Below are positions 1 to 8,551 of a stretch of 64,000 bases of DNA, one piece after another. Within the stretch, counting starts at the first letter, position 1; each line of letters starts with the position of its first letter. Position numbers and translations under genes: made by a program. Origin of the DNA: Atopostipes sp963558565 (GTDB lineage: Bacteria; Bacillota; Bacilli; Lactobacillales; Carnobacteriaceae_A); the NCBI GenBank assembly GCA_963558565.1, contig CAUWGX010000002.1:186001-250000 (forward strand), given 5' to 3'. The notes below the pieces were generated by a model that was not told the origin of the DNA, ran no database searches, and worked only from the letters and a program-made list of their open reading frames with translations.

Positions 1-588
1 ATCCCAGTTGCTGTTCCGGAAGATTTATCTTTCCAAATTGTTATTCCAGGAAACAGTTTAACTGAACTTTCAAAAATCTTAACAGATGATATAGAAGAGG
101 TAAGTGTTGCTTTAGCTGAAAATCAAATTCTGTTTATGACAGAAGATACTCATTTCTACTCTCGTTTACTTGAAGGAAACTATCCACAGACGGATCAATT
201 AATTCCACATGACTCTTCAACAGAGATTGATGTGAATGTTCAAAACTTAAAAGGAGCCGTCAGCCGTACGTCTTTACTTTCGCATGCGGGAAAAAATAAC
301 GTCGTAAAATTAATTGTAGAAGATGGCGAGATTCAATTAACCAGTAATTCCCCTGAAGTCGGTTATGTCGAAGAAGATGTTCAATACGATAATCTAGATG
401 GTGCTGAGATTGAAATTTCGTTTAACCCGGATTATTTACGCGATGCTTTAAATACTTTTGAAAGTGGAAAAGTAACGCTTAAGTTAATTTCAACCTTACG
501 TCCGTTTGTGATTGTGCCAGCAGGAGCAGAGAATGATCATGATTTCATTCAGTTAATTACTCCGATCCGAACATCTACAGGATCGTAA
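1..588 (+). CDS. dnaN: DNA polymerase III beta subunit (sliding clamp), 3' part
   Basis: The reading frame is open from base 1, so the gene starts upstream of the window; 195 C-terminal residues are visible. They cover about half of the usual 370-380 residue clamp, roughly domains 2 and 3. Clamp hallmarks include the SRLLEGNYP segment and the C-terminal LITPIRT. The protein forms the ring that tethers DNA polymerase III to DNA and binds other replication and repair partners. It is followed by yaaA and recF, the standard origin-proximal order, so dnaA and oriC are expected just left of the window. A hairpin terminator follows. The identification is secure; only the start is missing. Confidence 0.96.
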   Translation: MPVAVPEDLSFQIVIPGNSLTELSKILTDDIEEVSVALAENQILFMTEDTHFYSRLLEGNYPQTDQLIPHDSSTEIDVNVQNLKGAVSRTSLLSHAGKNNVVKLIVEDGEIQLTSNSPEVGYVEEDVQYDNLDGAEIEISFNPDYLRDALNTFESGKVTLKLISTLRPFVIVPAGAENDHDFIQLITPIRTSTGS

Positions 589-625
589 ATTTTAAAAATA
601 TAAATCATTCAAATAAAAATAAGCA

Positions 626-658
626 GAAAAATGGATTCCTTATGAGAATCCATTTTTT
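626..658 (+). terminator. Rho-independent terminator after dnaN
   Basis: The arms AATGGATTC and GAATCCATT are separated by a short loop and followed by a T-run. It lies 38 bases after the dnaN stop and separates dnaN from the yaaA promoter. Confidence 0.8.
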
Positions 659-754
659 TAATTTATGAGCAAAATATATAATATTTGCGTTTTTGCTTTA
701 AAACAATAAAAAAACGTACAGAAGCCATTTTTAGCGTAAAATACACGATTAAAA

Positions 755-783
755 TTGAAAAATCTCTATTTTTCAGGTATAAT
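755..783 (+). promoter_or_regulatory. Sigma-A promoter for yaaA-recF-gyrB-gyrA
   Basis: TTGAAA at 755-760, a 17-base spacer, then a consensus TATAAT at 778-783. The upstream TTG codon of the yaaA frame lies inside the -35 box, which rules it out as the start and supports the ATG at 827. Confidence 0.82.
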
Positions 784-826
784 AGTAAGGTATGAAACAG
801 AATATCAAAGGATAAGGAGCATCCCC

Positions 827-1072
827 ATGGAAAAAACAGAAGTTGAAATTCAAGGTTCCTATATTACACTTGGACAATTTTTAAAATTATCAAGTATTAT
901 ATCCAGTGGAGGGATGGCAAAGCCATTCTTACAACAGATGGAAGTATATGTGAATGAGGAGTTAGAAGATCGTCGTGGGAAAAAACTTTACGATGGCGAC
1001 AGTATCCGCATTCCAAATATCGGCGAATTTCAGATCAAAACATCATCTGAGAAAGACAACGAATGTATCTAG
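827..1072 (+). CDS. yaaA: S4-domain RNA-binding protein YaaA
   Basis: This 81-residue protein is the small S4-like protein that nearly always lies between dnaN and recF in Firmicutes. The segment YITLGQFLKLSSIISSGG matches the S4 fold start, and a glycine-rich turn with GDSIRIP closes it. The ATG at 827 was chosen because AAGGAG lies a few bases upstream. A longer in-frame TTG start at 755 falls in the promoter. The gene overlaps recF by 10 bases, suggesting translational coupling. S4 domains bind structured RNA; the exact role of YaaA is not settled. Confidence 0.9.
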   Translation: MEKTEVEIQGSYITLGQFLKLSSIISSGGMAKPFLQQMEVYVNEELEDRRGKKLYDGDSIRIPNIGEFQIKTSSEKDNECI

Positions 1073-2193
1073 AAAATATCGAATTACAAAATTTTCGTAA
1101 TTACGACACAACGGAGTTATCTTTTTCACCGTCTATTAATGTACTGATTGGGGAAAACGCTCAAGGTAAAACAAATCTGATTGAAAGTATTTATTTTTTA
1201 GCGATGTCTCGGAGTCATCGAACCTCTCGAGATCGCGAATTAATACGGTGGGATAGCGATTTTTCTAAAGTAAAAGGTCTATTAAAAAAGAAGTCACATT
1301 CAGTTCCTCTAGAAATTATTTTGTCTAAGCGTGGTAAAATGGCTAAATTAAACCATTTAGAACAAAAGAAGCTTAGCGACTATATTGGACAACTGAATGT
1401 GATTTTATTTGCCCCAGAAGATTTATCTTTAGTGAAAGGTTCCCCGTCTGTACGTCGTAAGTTCATTGATATGGAATTGGGGCAAATGAATAAAATTTAT
1501 TTACACCATTTAGCACAATATCAACGAATTTTAAAACAACGCAATCAATTTTTAAAACAAGCACGTTATGATTCCAATTATGACAAGGTTTATTTAGAAG
1601 TACTCACGGAACAGTTAGCAGCTGAAGGCGCTGAGGTACTGTATGCCCGTTTTCGTTTCGTAAAACGTTTAAATAACTGGGCCCAAGCTGTGCAAGCAGA
1701 TATTTCAAATGACAAAGAAGAGCTGCATATCCGTTACAAAACAACAGCGAATGCGACGGCTGAAATGAGTGTTGAAACAATATTTGCCGGTTTGAAAGAA
1801 GATTATCAAACAGCCGAAACGCAAGAAATCGATCAGGGGACTACAACGATTGGGCCTCACCGAGACGATCTCGTTTTTTACGTGAATGAACGTAATGTAC
1901 AGACTTATGGTTCGCAAGGCCAACAAAGGACAACCGCTTTGAGTTTAAAGCTAGCTGAAATTGAGTTGATGCACGAGATTACGGGGGAGTATCCGATTCT
2001 ATTGTTAGATGACGTCTTGAGTGAATTAGATGATAGTCGCCAAACGCATTTATTAAATTCAATTCAAAATAAAGTACAAACATTTATTACAACGACAAGT
2101 TTAGACGGTGTTCAGATGGAATTATTAGACCATCCCTTAATTTTCTATGTTGATCAAGGAAAAATAAGAGAAGAAGAGAACACTGAGGGATAG
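1063..2193 (+). CDS. recF: DNA replication and repair protein RecF
   Basis: A 376-residue SMC-like ATPase of the RecFOR pathway, which helps load RecA at gapped DNA and stalled forks. The Walker A motif GENAQGKT is at residues 30-37. The C-terminal LLLDDVLSELD is the Walker B/D-loop region, preceded by a GPHRDD segment typical of RecF. Length is normal (360-380). The ATG at 1063 lies within the end of yaaA, an overlap of 10 bases. It sits between yaaA and gyrB as in most Firmicutes, with no sign of a separate promoter. Confidence 0.97.
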   Translation: MYLENIELQNFRNYDTTELSFSPSINVLIGENAQGKTNLIESIYFLAMSRSHRTSRDRELIRWDSDFSKVKGLLKKKSHSVPLEIILSKRGKMAKLNHLEQKKLSDYIGQLNVILFAPEDLSLVKGSPSVRRKFIDMELGQMNKIYLHHLAQYQRILKQRNQFLKQARYDSNYDKVYLEVLTEQLAAEGAEVLYARFRFVKRLNNWAQAVQADISNDKEELHIRYKTTANATAEMSVETIFAGLKEDYQTAETQEIDQGTTTIGPHRDDLVFYVNERNVQTYGSQGQQRTTALSLKLAEIELMHEITGEYPILLLDDVLSELDDSRQTHLLNSIQNKVQTFITTTSLDGVQMELLDHPLIFYVDQGKIREEENTEG

Positions 2194-2230
2194 GAATTGC
2201 TAAAGGTTTAAGAGATAGGAGAGTAATAAA

Positions 2231-4159
2231 ATGACTGAAAAGAAAGATCTCGTTCCTGATAGTTATGATGCAAGTCAAATTGAAGTATTAGAGGGATTAG
2301 AAGCCGTTAGAAAACGTCCAGGGATGTATATTGGGACGACAGGTTTAGATGGCGTCCATCACTTAGTATGGGAAATCGTGGATAACTCGATTGACGAAGC
2401 GATGGCTGGTTTTGCGGATAAAATCCATATTGAAATTGAGGAAGATAACCATGTTCGTGTGACGGATAATGGTCGTGGGATTCCGGTTGATATCCAACAT
2501 AAGACGGGACGTCCAGCTTCTGAGACAGTATTTACTGTACTCCATGCAGGCGGGAAGTTTGGCGGAGGCAGTTATAAAGTCTCTGGAGGTTTACACGGTG
2601 TAGGGGCTGCGGTTGTAAACGCGCTTTCTACTTTTTTAGAATACAGAATTTATCGCGATGGGAATATTTATTACCAGCGCTTTGAACAGGGAATTCCGGT
2701 CACAGATTTAGAAATTATCGGTGAAACCGATCAAACGGGGTCAGAAGTTTATTTCCGCCCTGATGAAGAAATATTTAAAGAGAGTATCGCATTTGATTTT
2801 GAGCGTTTAAGAGAACGAACGCAAGAATTAGCTTATTTAAATCGAGATTTATTATTAAATATTGAAGATACCCGAGAAGAAGAAATTAAAACAGCTGAGT
2901 ATCGTTATAGCGGTGGGATCAAGAGCTATACCGAATACTTGAATGAAAATAAAGATGTGTTGTATGACGAACCCATTTTTATTTCTGATGAGCAAGATGA
3001 GATCATGGTGGAAGTGGCTTTACAACATACCACAGGCTATCACCTTAATTTATTAAGTTTTGCCAATAACATTCGGACTCATGAAGGTGGAACACACGAA
3101 TCAGGCTTTAAGTCTGCGTTAACTCGTGTCATTAATGATTATGCGCGTAAGAATGACTACTTACGAGAAGAGGACGGGAACTTCTTAGGCGAAGATACCC
3201 GTGAAGGTTTAACGGTTATTATTAGTGTTAAACATCCGGATCCGCAGTTCGAAGGGCAAACAAAAACAAAATTAGGAAACTCAGAAGTCCGTACGATCGT
3301 CGACCGTTTATTTAGTGCGCACTTTGAGCGTTACCTCATCGAAAATCCAAAAATTAGTAAACAAATTATGGATAAAGTCGATGTCGCTTCAAAAGCCCGC
3401 GTAGCGGCTAAACGTGCGCGCGAAGTGACACGACAAAAAAGTGGTTTGGAGATTAGTAACTTACCTGGTAAACTGGCCGACTGTTCTTCAAAAGATCCCG
3501 AAATCTCTGAATTATTTATCGTAGAGGGGGATTCGGCTGGAGGTTCAGCAAAACAAGGCCGTTCACGTCTCTTCCAAGCGATTTTACCGATTCGAGGAAA
3601 GATTTTAAACGTTGAAAAAGCTTCGCTTGAACGCATTCTTGCGAATGAGGAAATTCGAACTCTCTTTACAGCGATGGGTACTGGCTTTGGTGAAGAATTT
3701 GATATTGAAAAAGCACGTTATCATAAACTAATTATTATGACAGATGCGGATGTAGATGGTGCCCATATTCGGACTTTATTATTAACATTGTTTTTCCGTT
3801 ATATGCGTCCAGCCATTGATGCCGGCTTTATTTATGTCGCTCAACCGCCTCTTTATCAAGTCCGACAAGGAAAAAATTCTGTTTATTTAGATTCTGATGA
3901 AGAACTTGAGCAATATCTAAAAACAATCCCTGAGTCACCAAAACCATCGATTCAACGCTATAAAGGGCTAGGAGAGATGGATGCGGATCAACTTTGGGAA
4001 ACAACCATGAACCCTGAAACTAGAAGATTGACGCAAGTACATGTCGATGATGCCAAAAAATCAGATCAAGTCATGACGATGTTGATGGGCGATCAAGTGC
4101 CACCACGTCGTAAATTTATTGAAGATAATGCCCAATATGTGGAAAATATCGATATTTAA
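2231..4159 (+). CDS. gyrB: DNA gyrase subunit B
   Basis: A 642-residue ATPase subunit of gyrase, which introduces negative supercoils together with GyrA. The N-terminal GHKL fold shows EIVDNSIDEA and DNGRGIP. The TOPRIM domain shows EGDSAGG, and further on DADVDGAHI with the metal-binding acidic residues. The C-terminal RYKGLGEMDADQLWETTM block is characteristic. AGGAG precedes the ATG. The length matches Firmicutes GyrB, without the insert of the gammaproteobacterial protein. The TOPRIM motif and gyrA adjacency favour GyrB over ParE. Confidence 0.97.
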   Translation: MTEKKDLVPDSYDASQIEVLEGLEAVRKRPGMYIGTTGLDGVHHLVWEIVDNSIDEAMAGFADKIHIEIEEDNHVRVTDNGRGIPVDIQHKTGRPASETVFTVLHAGGKFGGGSYKVSGGLHGVGAAVVNALSTFLEYRIYRDGNIYYQRFEQGIPVTDLEIIGETDQTGSEVYFRPDEEIFKESIAFDFERLRERTQELAYLNRDLLLNIEDTREEEIKTAEYRYSGGIKSYTEYLNENKDVLYDEPIFISDEQDEIMVEVALQHTTGYHLNLLSFANNIRTHEGGTHESGFKSALTRVINDYARKNDYLREEDGNFLGEDTREGLTVIISVKHPDPQFEGQTKTKLGNSEVRTIVDRLFSAHFERYLIENPKISKQIMDKVDVASKARVAAKRAREVTRQKSGLEISNLPGKLADCSSKDPEISELFIVEGDSAGGSAKQGRSRLFQAILPIRGKILNVEKASLERILANEEIRTLFTAMGTGFGEEFDIEKARYHKLIIMTDADVDGAHIRTLLLTLFFRYMRPAIDAGFIYVAQPPLYQVRQGKNSVYLDSDEELEQYLKTIPESPKPSIQRYKGLGEMDADQLWETTMNPETRRLTQVHVDDAKKSDQVMTMLMGDQVPPRRKFIEDNAQYVENIDI

Positions 4160-4207
4160 TTTTTAATGAAACGTAAATGATGAATGGCATGGAAGGAGTT
4201 AAAAAAA

Positions 4208-6754
4208 TTGGCTGAAGATAGAAGTGGAATTGATGTAATTCAACTTTCCGAAGAAATGCAAAAATCATTCCTAGATTATTCAATGAGTGTTATTGTCTCA
4301 CGTGCACTGCCAGACGTTCGGGATGGATTGAAACCTGTCCATCGTCGTATTTTACATGGGATGAATGAATTAGGAATTACACCTGATAAATCATATAAAA
4401 AATCAGCACGTATTGTTGGAGATGTTATGGGGAAATATCACCCGCATGGCGATTCAGCGATTTATGATTCAATGGTTCGTATGGCGCAAGACTTTAGTTA
4501 CCGTTATCCGTTAGTAGATGGACACGGAAACTTTGGTTCGGTGGATGGCGATGCTGCGGCAGCTATGCGTTATACAGAAGCACGCATGAGCAAGATCGCT
4601 CTCCAACTACTTCGTGATATTAATAAAGATACAGTAGATTTCCGTGAAAACTATGACGGAAGTGAGACAGAGCCAAGTGTATTACCAGCGAAGTTTCCAA
4701 ACCTCCTCGTGAATGGGGCAAGCGGAATTGCGGTAGGAATGGCAACCAATATTCCAACCCATAACTTAAGAGAAACGATTGAAGCTTGTCGCGTAATGCT
4801 ACACAATCCAGAAGCAACGACTGCAGATTTGATGGAAGTACTACCTGGTCCGGACTTTCCGACAGGCGGTATTATTTTAGGCAAATCAGGCATCCGAAAA
4901 GCTTATGATACTGGACGAGGTTCTATTCAAGTTCGGGCAAATACTCGAATTGAAGAGGACAACGGGCGCGAGCGCATCATTATTGATGAAATTCCTTATT
5001 TAGTCAATAAAGCAAAACTTGTTGAAAAGATTGCAGAATTGGCTCGCGAAAAGCGGATCGAAGGCATTACAGCCTTAAACGATGAATCAGACCGTGATGG
5101 TATGCGAATCACTATCGATATCCGTCGCGATGCTTCAGCAGCCGTTATTTTGAATAATTTATTCAAAATGACTTCACTCCAAACCTCTTTTGGTTTCAAT
5201 ATGCTGGCAATCGTTGATGGTGTACCGCGTACGCTGAGCCTAAAAGAAATTTTAGGTCATTATTTAGAACACCAGCGTAAAGTGATTCGTCGTCGAACAA
5301 AATTCGACAAAGACAAAGCTGAAGCACGTGCTCATATTTTAGAAGGGTTACGAACAGCGCTTGATCATATTGATGCAATTATCTCTATTATTCGTCATTC
5401 GGATACGGGAGCCATTGCGAAAGAAACTTTAATGACGCAGTATGATTTAAGTGATCGACAAGCGCAAGCTATTTTAGATATGCGTATGGTTCGTTTAACC
5501 GGCCTAGAACGCGAAAAAATCGAAAGCGAGTACCAAGACCTTATCGCCTTAATTTCTGACTTAAACGACATTTTAAGCAATCCTGAGCGAATCGATGAAA
5601 TTATCGAAGAAGAAATGATCGAGATCGCGGATAAACATGGGGATGACCGTCGAACAGAATTAATGGTCGGAGAAGCTTTAAGCATCGAAGACGAAGATTT
5701 AATTGAAGAAGAAGACGTCGTGATCACGCTTTCGCACTATGGCTACATGAAACGTATGCCTATCGATGAATTTAAAACACAAAATCGTGGAGGCCGCGGT
5801 GTGAAAGGAATGGGGACGAATGATGATGATTTTGTAGAAACAGTCTTATCGACTTCTACACATGATATGGTCCTATTCTTTACCAATACAGGGAAAGTTT
5901 ATCAAGCAAAAGCTTATGAAATCCCTGAATACGGGCGAACTGCTAAAGGAATCCCTGCCTTAAACTTTTTAGGCATCGATAATGATGAGCAGATTCAGGC
6001 GGTCGTTCGCTTAGATGAAAAACTTAAAGAAGGTGAACAACTCTTCTTTACAACGAAATTAGGAACGGTCAAACGTACAGATTGCACTGAATTCCAAAAT
6101 ATTCGTACAAGTGGTCTCATCGCCATTAACCTTAAAGAGAACGATGAATTAATCTCAGTGAAGTTAACCGATGGCACGCAAAATATGGTCATTGGAACGA
6201 AAAATGGGTACGCAGTAAGCTTCGAAGAAACCGACGTACGTTCGATGGGCCGAAATGCGACGGGTGTCCGCGGCATTAACTTACGCGAAGGAGATTACGT
6301 CATTGGCGCAGATATCTTAGCCCCTGATAGTTATGTCCTCGTGATCTCTGAAAAGGGTTATGGAAAAGGAACGAAAGCTTCTGAATATGGGATTCGAAAT
6401 CGTGGCGGTAAGGGTGTTAAAACCTTTAAGATTACTGAAAGAAATGGTTCACTGGTAAGCTTAGCGACCATTCAAGGAGAAGAAGGTATCTTATTGACCA
6501 CAAATGAAGGAATTATTATTCGTTTTGATGCTTCAGATATCTCTATTACAGGAAGAGATACCCAAGGGGTACGCTTAATGCGCTTAGATGAAGAACAATT
6601 TATTTCAACCCTTTCAATTATTGATCCAGAAGATGAGGAAGATATGGAAGGCGAAGAAGGAGAAGAAGCACAACCCGCTGCTGATGCAACAGATGAAGTG
6701 GATGAATTACTGGAACGAGCAGAAGCTGATCAAGAAGAACCGGAAGAAGAATAA
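4208..6754 (+). CDS. gyrA: DNA gyrase subunit A
   Basis: The DNA-cleavage subunit of gyrase, 848 residues from the TTG at 4208. That start was chosen because AAGGAG at 4193-4198 lies 9 bases ahead of it; an in-frame ATG at 4184 has no such site. The winged-helix region shows KYHPHGDSAIYDSMVRMAQD, with Ser and Asp at the two main quinolone-resistance positions, so no common resistance change is seen. The catalytic Tyr lies in AAAMRYTEARMS. The GyrA-box is NRGGRGVKG, which separates it from ParC. The last 45 residues are strongly acidic (Glu/Asp runs), longer than in Bacillus, and may reflect adaptation to salt. Confidence 0.97.
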   Translation: MAEDRSGIDVIQLSEEMQKSFLDYSMSVIVSRALPDVRDGLKPVHRRILHGMNELGITPDKSYKKSARIVGDVMGKYHPHGDSAIYDSMVRMAQDFSYRYPLVDGHGNFGSVDGDAAAAMRYTEARMSKIALQLLRDINKDTVDFRENYDGSETEPSVLPAKFPNLLVNGASGIAVGMATNIPTHNLRETIEACRVMLHNPEATTADLMEVLPGPDFPTGGIILGKSGIRKAYDTGRGSIQVRANTRIEEDNGRERIIIDEIPYLVNKAKLVEKIAELAREKRIEGITALNDESDRDGMRITIDIRRDASAAVILNNLFKMTSLQTSFGFNMLAIVDGVPRTLSLKEILGHYLEHQRKVIRRRTKFDKDKAEARAHILEGLRTALDHIDAIISIIRHSDTGAIAKETLMTQYDLSDRQAQAILDMRMVRLTGLEREKIESEYQDLIALISDLNDILSNPERIDEIIEEEMIEIADKHGDDRRTELMVGEALSIEDEDLIEEEDVVITLSHYGYMKRMPIDEFKTQNRGGRGVKGMGTNDDDFVETVLSTSTHDMVLFFTNTGKVYQAKAYEIPEYGRTAKGIPALNFLGIDNDEQIQAVVRLDEKLKEGEQLFFTTKLGTVKRTDCTEFQNIRTSGLIAINLKENDELISVKLTDGTQNMVIGTKNGYAVSFEETDVRSMGRNATGVRGINLREGDYVIGADILAPDSYVLVISEKGYGKGTKASEYGIRNRGGKGVKTFKITERNGSLVSLATIQGEEGILLTTNEGIIIRFDASDISITGRDTQGVRLMRLDEEQFISTLSIIDPEDEEDMEGEEGEEAQPAADATDEVDELLERAEADQEEPEEE

Positions 6755-6761
6755 AATATTT

Positions 6762-6797
6762 AAGGTTAGAATCAATAAAGATTCTAACCTTTTTTTA
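6762..6797 (+). terminator. Rho-independent terminator after gyrA
   Basis: Perfect 12-base arms AAGGTTAGAATC and GATTCTAACCTT around an AATAAA loop, followed by a T-run. It ends the yaaA-gyrA transcript. Confidence 0.88.
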
Positions 6798-6936
6798 TTG
6801 AAAAAAGCTTAAAACAAATGAATAGCTTATGAGTAAGTCAAATAGCCCCTGATGAAGTGCTTAGCTCGTTGTGTATGTTTGTCAGTTTTATAAGCAGATC
6901 TCTTTAATTCGAAATACTTCTATAGTATTATTTTAA

Positions 6937-6958
6937 TTGTAAACCCTTTCGTTAACAA
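6937..6958. promoter_or_regulatory. Inverted repeat upstream of glpK, possible operator
   Basis: TTGTAAAC and GTTAACAA form 8-base arms with one mismatch around a 6-base centre, ending 23 bases before the glpK ATG. It resembles a LacI-family half-site arrangement, but does not fit the cre consensus well. A poor TTGTCA/TTTAAT promoter pair at about 6879-6908 could serve glpK. The rest of 6798-6936 holds nothing else I can support. Confidence 0.35.
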
Positions 6959-6981
6959 AACTATAAGGAGGAATTGTTTCC

Positions 6982-8517
6982 ATGGCAGACTATATTATGT
7001 CGATAGATCAAGGAACAACAAGTACGCGAGCGATTATTTTTGATAAGGAAGGACAACCGAAGTGGTCATTTCAAAGAGAAATTGAGCAGTATTATCCTGA
7101 GCCTGGTTGGGTGGAACATGATGCGAACGAGATTTGGATTAAAACTCTACAGGTCATTGCAGGGGTTTTAATTGAGTCCGGTTTAAGTCCAGCTAAAATC
7201 GATGGTATTGGCATTACGAACCAACGAGAAACCACTGTTATTTGGGATAAAGAGACAGGTGTGCCCATTCATCGAGCGATTGTTTGGCAATCGAAACAAA
7301 CATCAGGAATCGCGGATCAACTGATTGAAGACGGTCATACGGACTTTATTCATAAAAAGACAGGACTGGTCATTGACTCCTACTTTTCTGCTACAAAAAT
7401 TATGTGGACATTGGATAAAGTAGAGGGAGCTCGTGAGCGAGCAGAAAATGGCGAATTATTATTTGGAACGATTGATAGCTGGTTATTATGGAAATTAACA
7501 GGCGGCGAAGTGCACGCGACAGACTATTCAAACGCTAGTCGAACGATGTTGTTTAATATTTATGATTTAGAGTGGGATGAAGAGATTCTAGAGTTGCTTG
7601 ATATTCCGAAAGCGATGCTTCCAGAGGTTCATTCATCTTCTGAAATATATGGAGAAACAATTCCAGAACATTTCTATGGGGAACGTGTGCCGGTAGCAGG
7701 TATTGCAGGAGACCAGCAAGCAGCGTTATTTGGCCAGACAGCCTTTGAAAAAGGTATGGTTAAAAATACTTATGGAACAGGCGCTTTTATTATTATGAAT
7801 ACTGGAAAAGAACCAATCATTTCCGAAAATGGCTTATTAACGACACTCGCTTACGGATTGGATGGCGAAGTTTATTATGCGCTGGAAGGAAGTATTTTTG
7901 TGGCTGGCTCAGCAATTCAATGGCTCCGTGATGGAATGCGCTTATTCCGTGAATCGCCAGAATCAGAGGAATATGCTTCGCGGGTAGAGACAACCGATAA
8001 TGTGTATGTAGTGCCTGCCTTTACAGGACTTGGCGCGCCTTATTGGGATCAAGATGCTCGGGGAGCCGTGTTTGGGATCACGAGAGGAACTACAAAAGAA
8101 CAATTTATCCGTGCAACCCTTGAATCGATGGCTTACCAAACACGTGATGTCTTAGACACGATGGTTAAGGATTCTGGCATTGAAATTCCTACTATGCGTG
8201 TTGACGGTGGAGCCGCGAATAATGACTTCTTGATGCAATTCCAAGCAGATATTTTAGATACAACGATCGAAAGATCTGAAATTATGGAAACAACCGCATT
8301 AGGAGCTGCTTATCTAGCTGGTTTAGCGACCGGTTTCTGGAAAGACCTCGATGAGATTAAAGAATACTGGGAAAAAGATAAAACCTTTGAACCTGAAATG
8401 GGCGAAGAACAAAGAGCTGACTTATACGCTGGTTGGGAAAATGCCGTAGAGGCCACACGTGTCTTTAAGCATAAACCTTTAAAAATCAATCAAGAAAACC
8501 CAGAAGAGGAAGAATAA
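6982..8517 (+). CDS. glpK: Glycerol kinase
   Basis: A 511-residue FGGY-family kinase converting glycerol and ATP to glycerol 3-phosphate in the cytosol. The N-terminal SIDQGTTSTRAI is the phosphate-binding motif, and the later AGDQQAALFGQ and GAPYWD blocks are typical. His230, in the HFYG motif, corresponds to the residue phosphorylated by HPr and PTS enzyme I in low-GC Gram-positives such as Enterococcus, so PTS control of activity is likely. AAGGAGG precedes the ATG. It heads a glpK-glpO/D-glpF operon. Confidence 0.96.
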   Translation: MADYIMSIDQGTTSTRAIIFDKEGQPKWSFQREIEQYYPEPGWVEHDANEIWIKTLQVIAGVLIESGLSPAKIDGIGITNQRETTVIWDKETGVPIHRAIVWQSKQTSGIADQLIEDGHTDFIHKKTGLVIDSYFSATKIMWTLDKVEGARERAENGELLFGTIDSWLLWKLTGGEVHATDYSNASRTMLFNIYDLEWDEEILELLDIPKAMLPEVHSSSEIYGETIPEHFYGERVPVAGIAGDQQAALFGQTAFEKGMVKNTYGTGAFIIMNTGKEPIISENGLLTTLAYGLDGEVYYALEGSIFVAGSAIQWLRDGMRLFRESPESEEYASRVETTDNVYVVPAFTGLGAPYWDQDARGAVFGITRGTTKEQFIRATLESMAYQTRDVLDTMVKDSGIEIPTMRVDGGAANNDFLMQFQADILDTTIERSEIMETTALGAAYLAGLATGFWKDLDEIKEYWEKDKTFEPEMGEEQRADLYAGWENAVEATRVFKHKPLKINQENPEEEE

Positions 8518-8551
8518 AGACTTATTGATTGTTGAGAAAGGAGAACTTTAC

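Noticed and set aside
4184..4207. ATG at 4184 as the gyrA start
   Set aside because: The Shine-Dalgarno AAGGAG lies after it and correctly spaced from TTG 4208.
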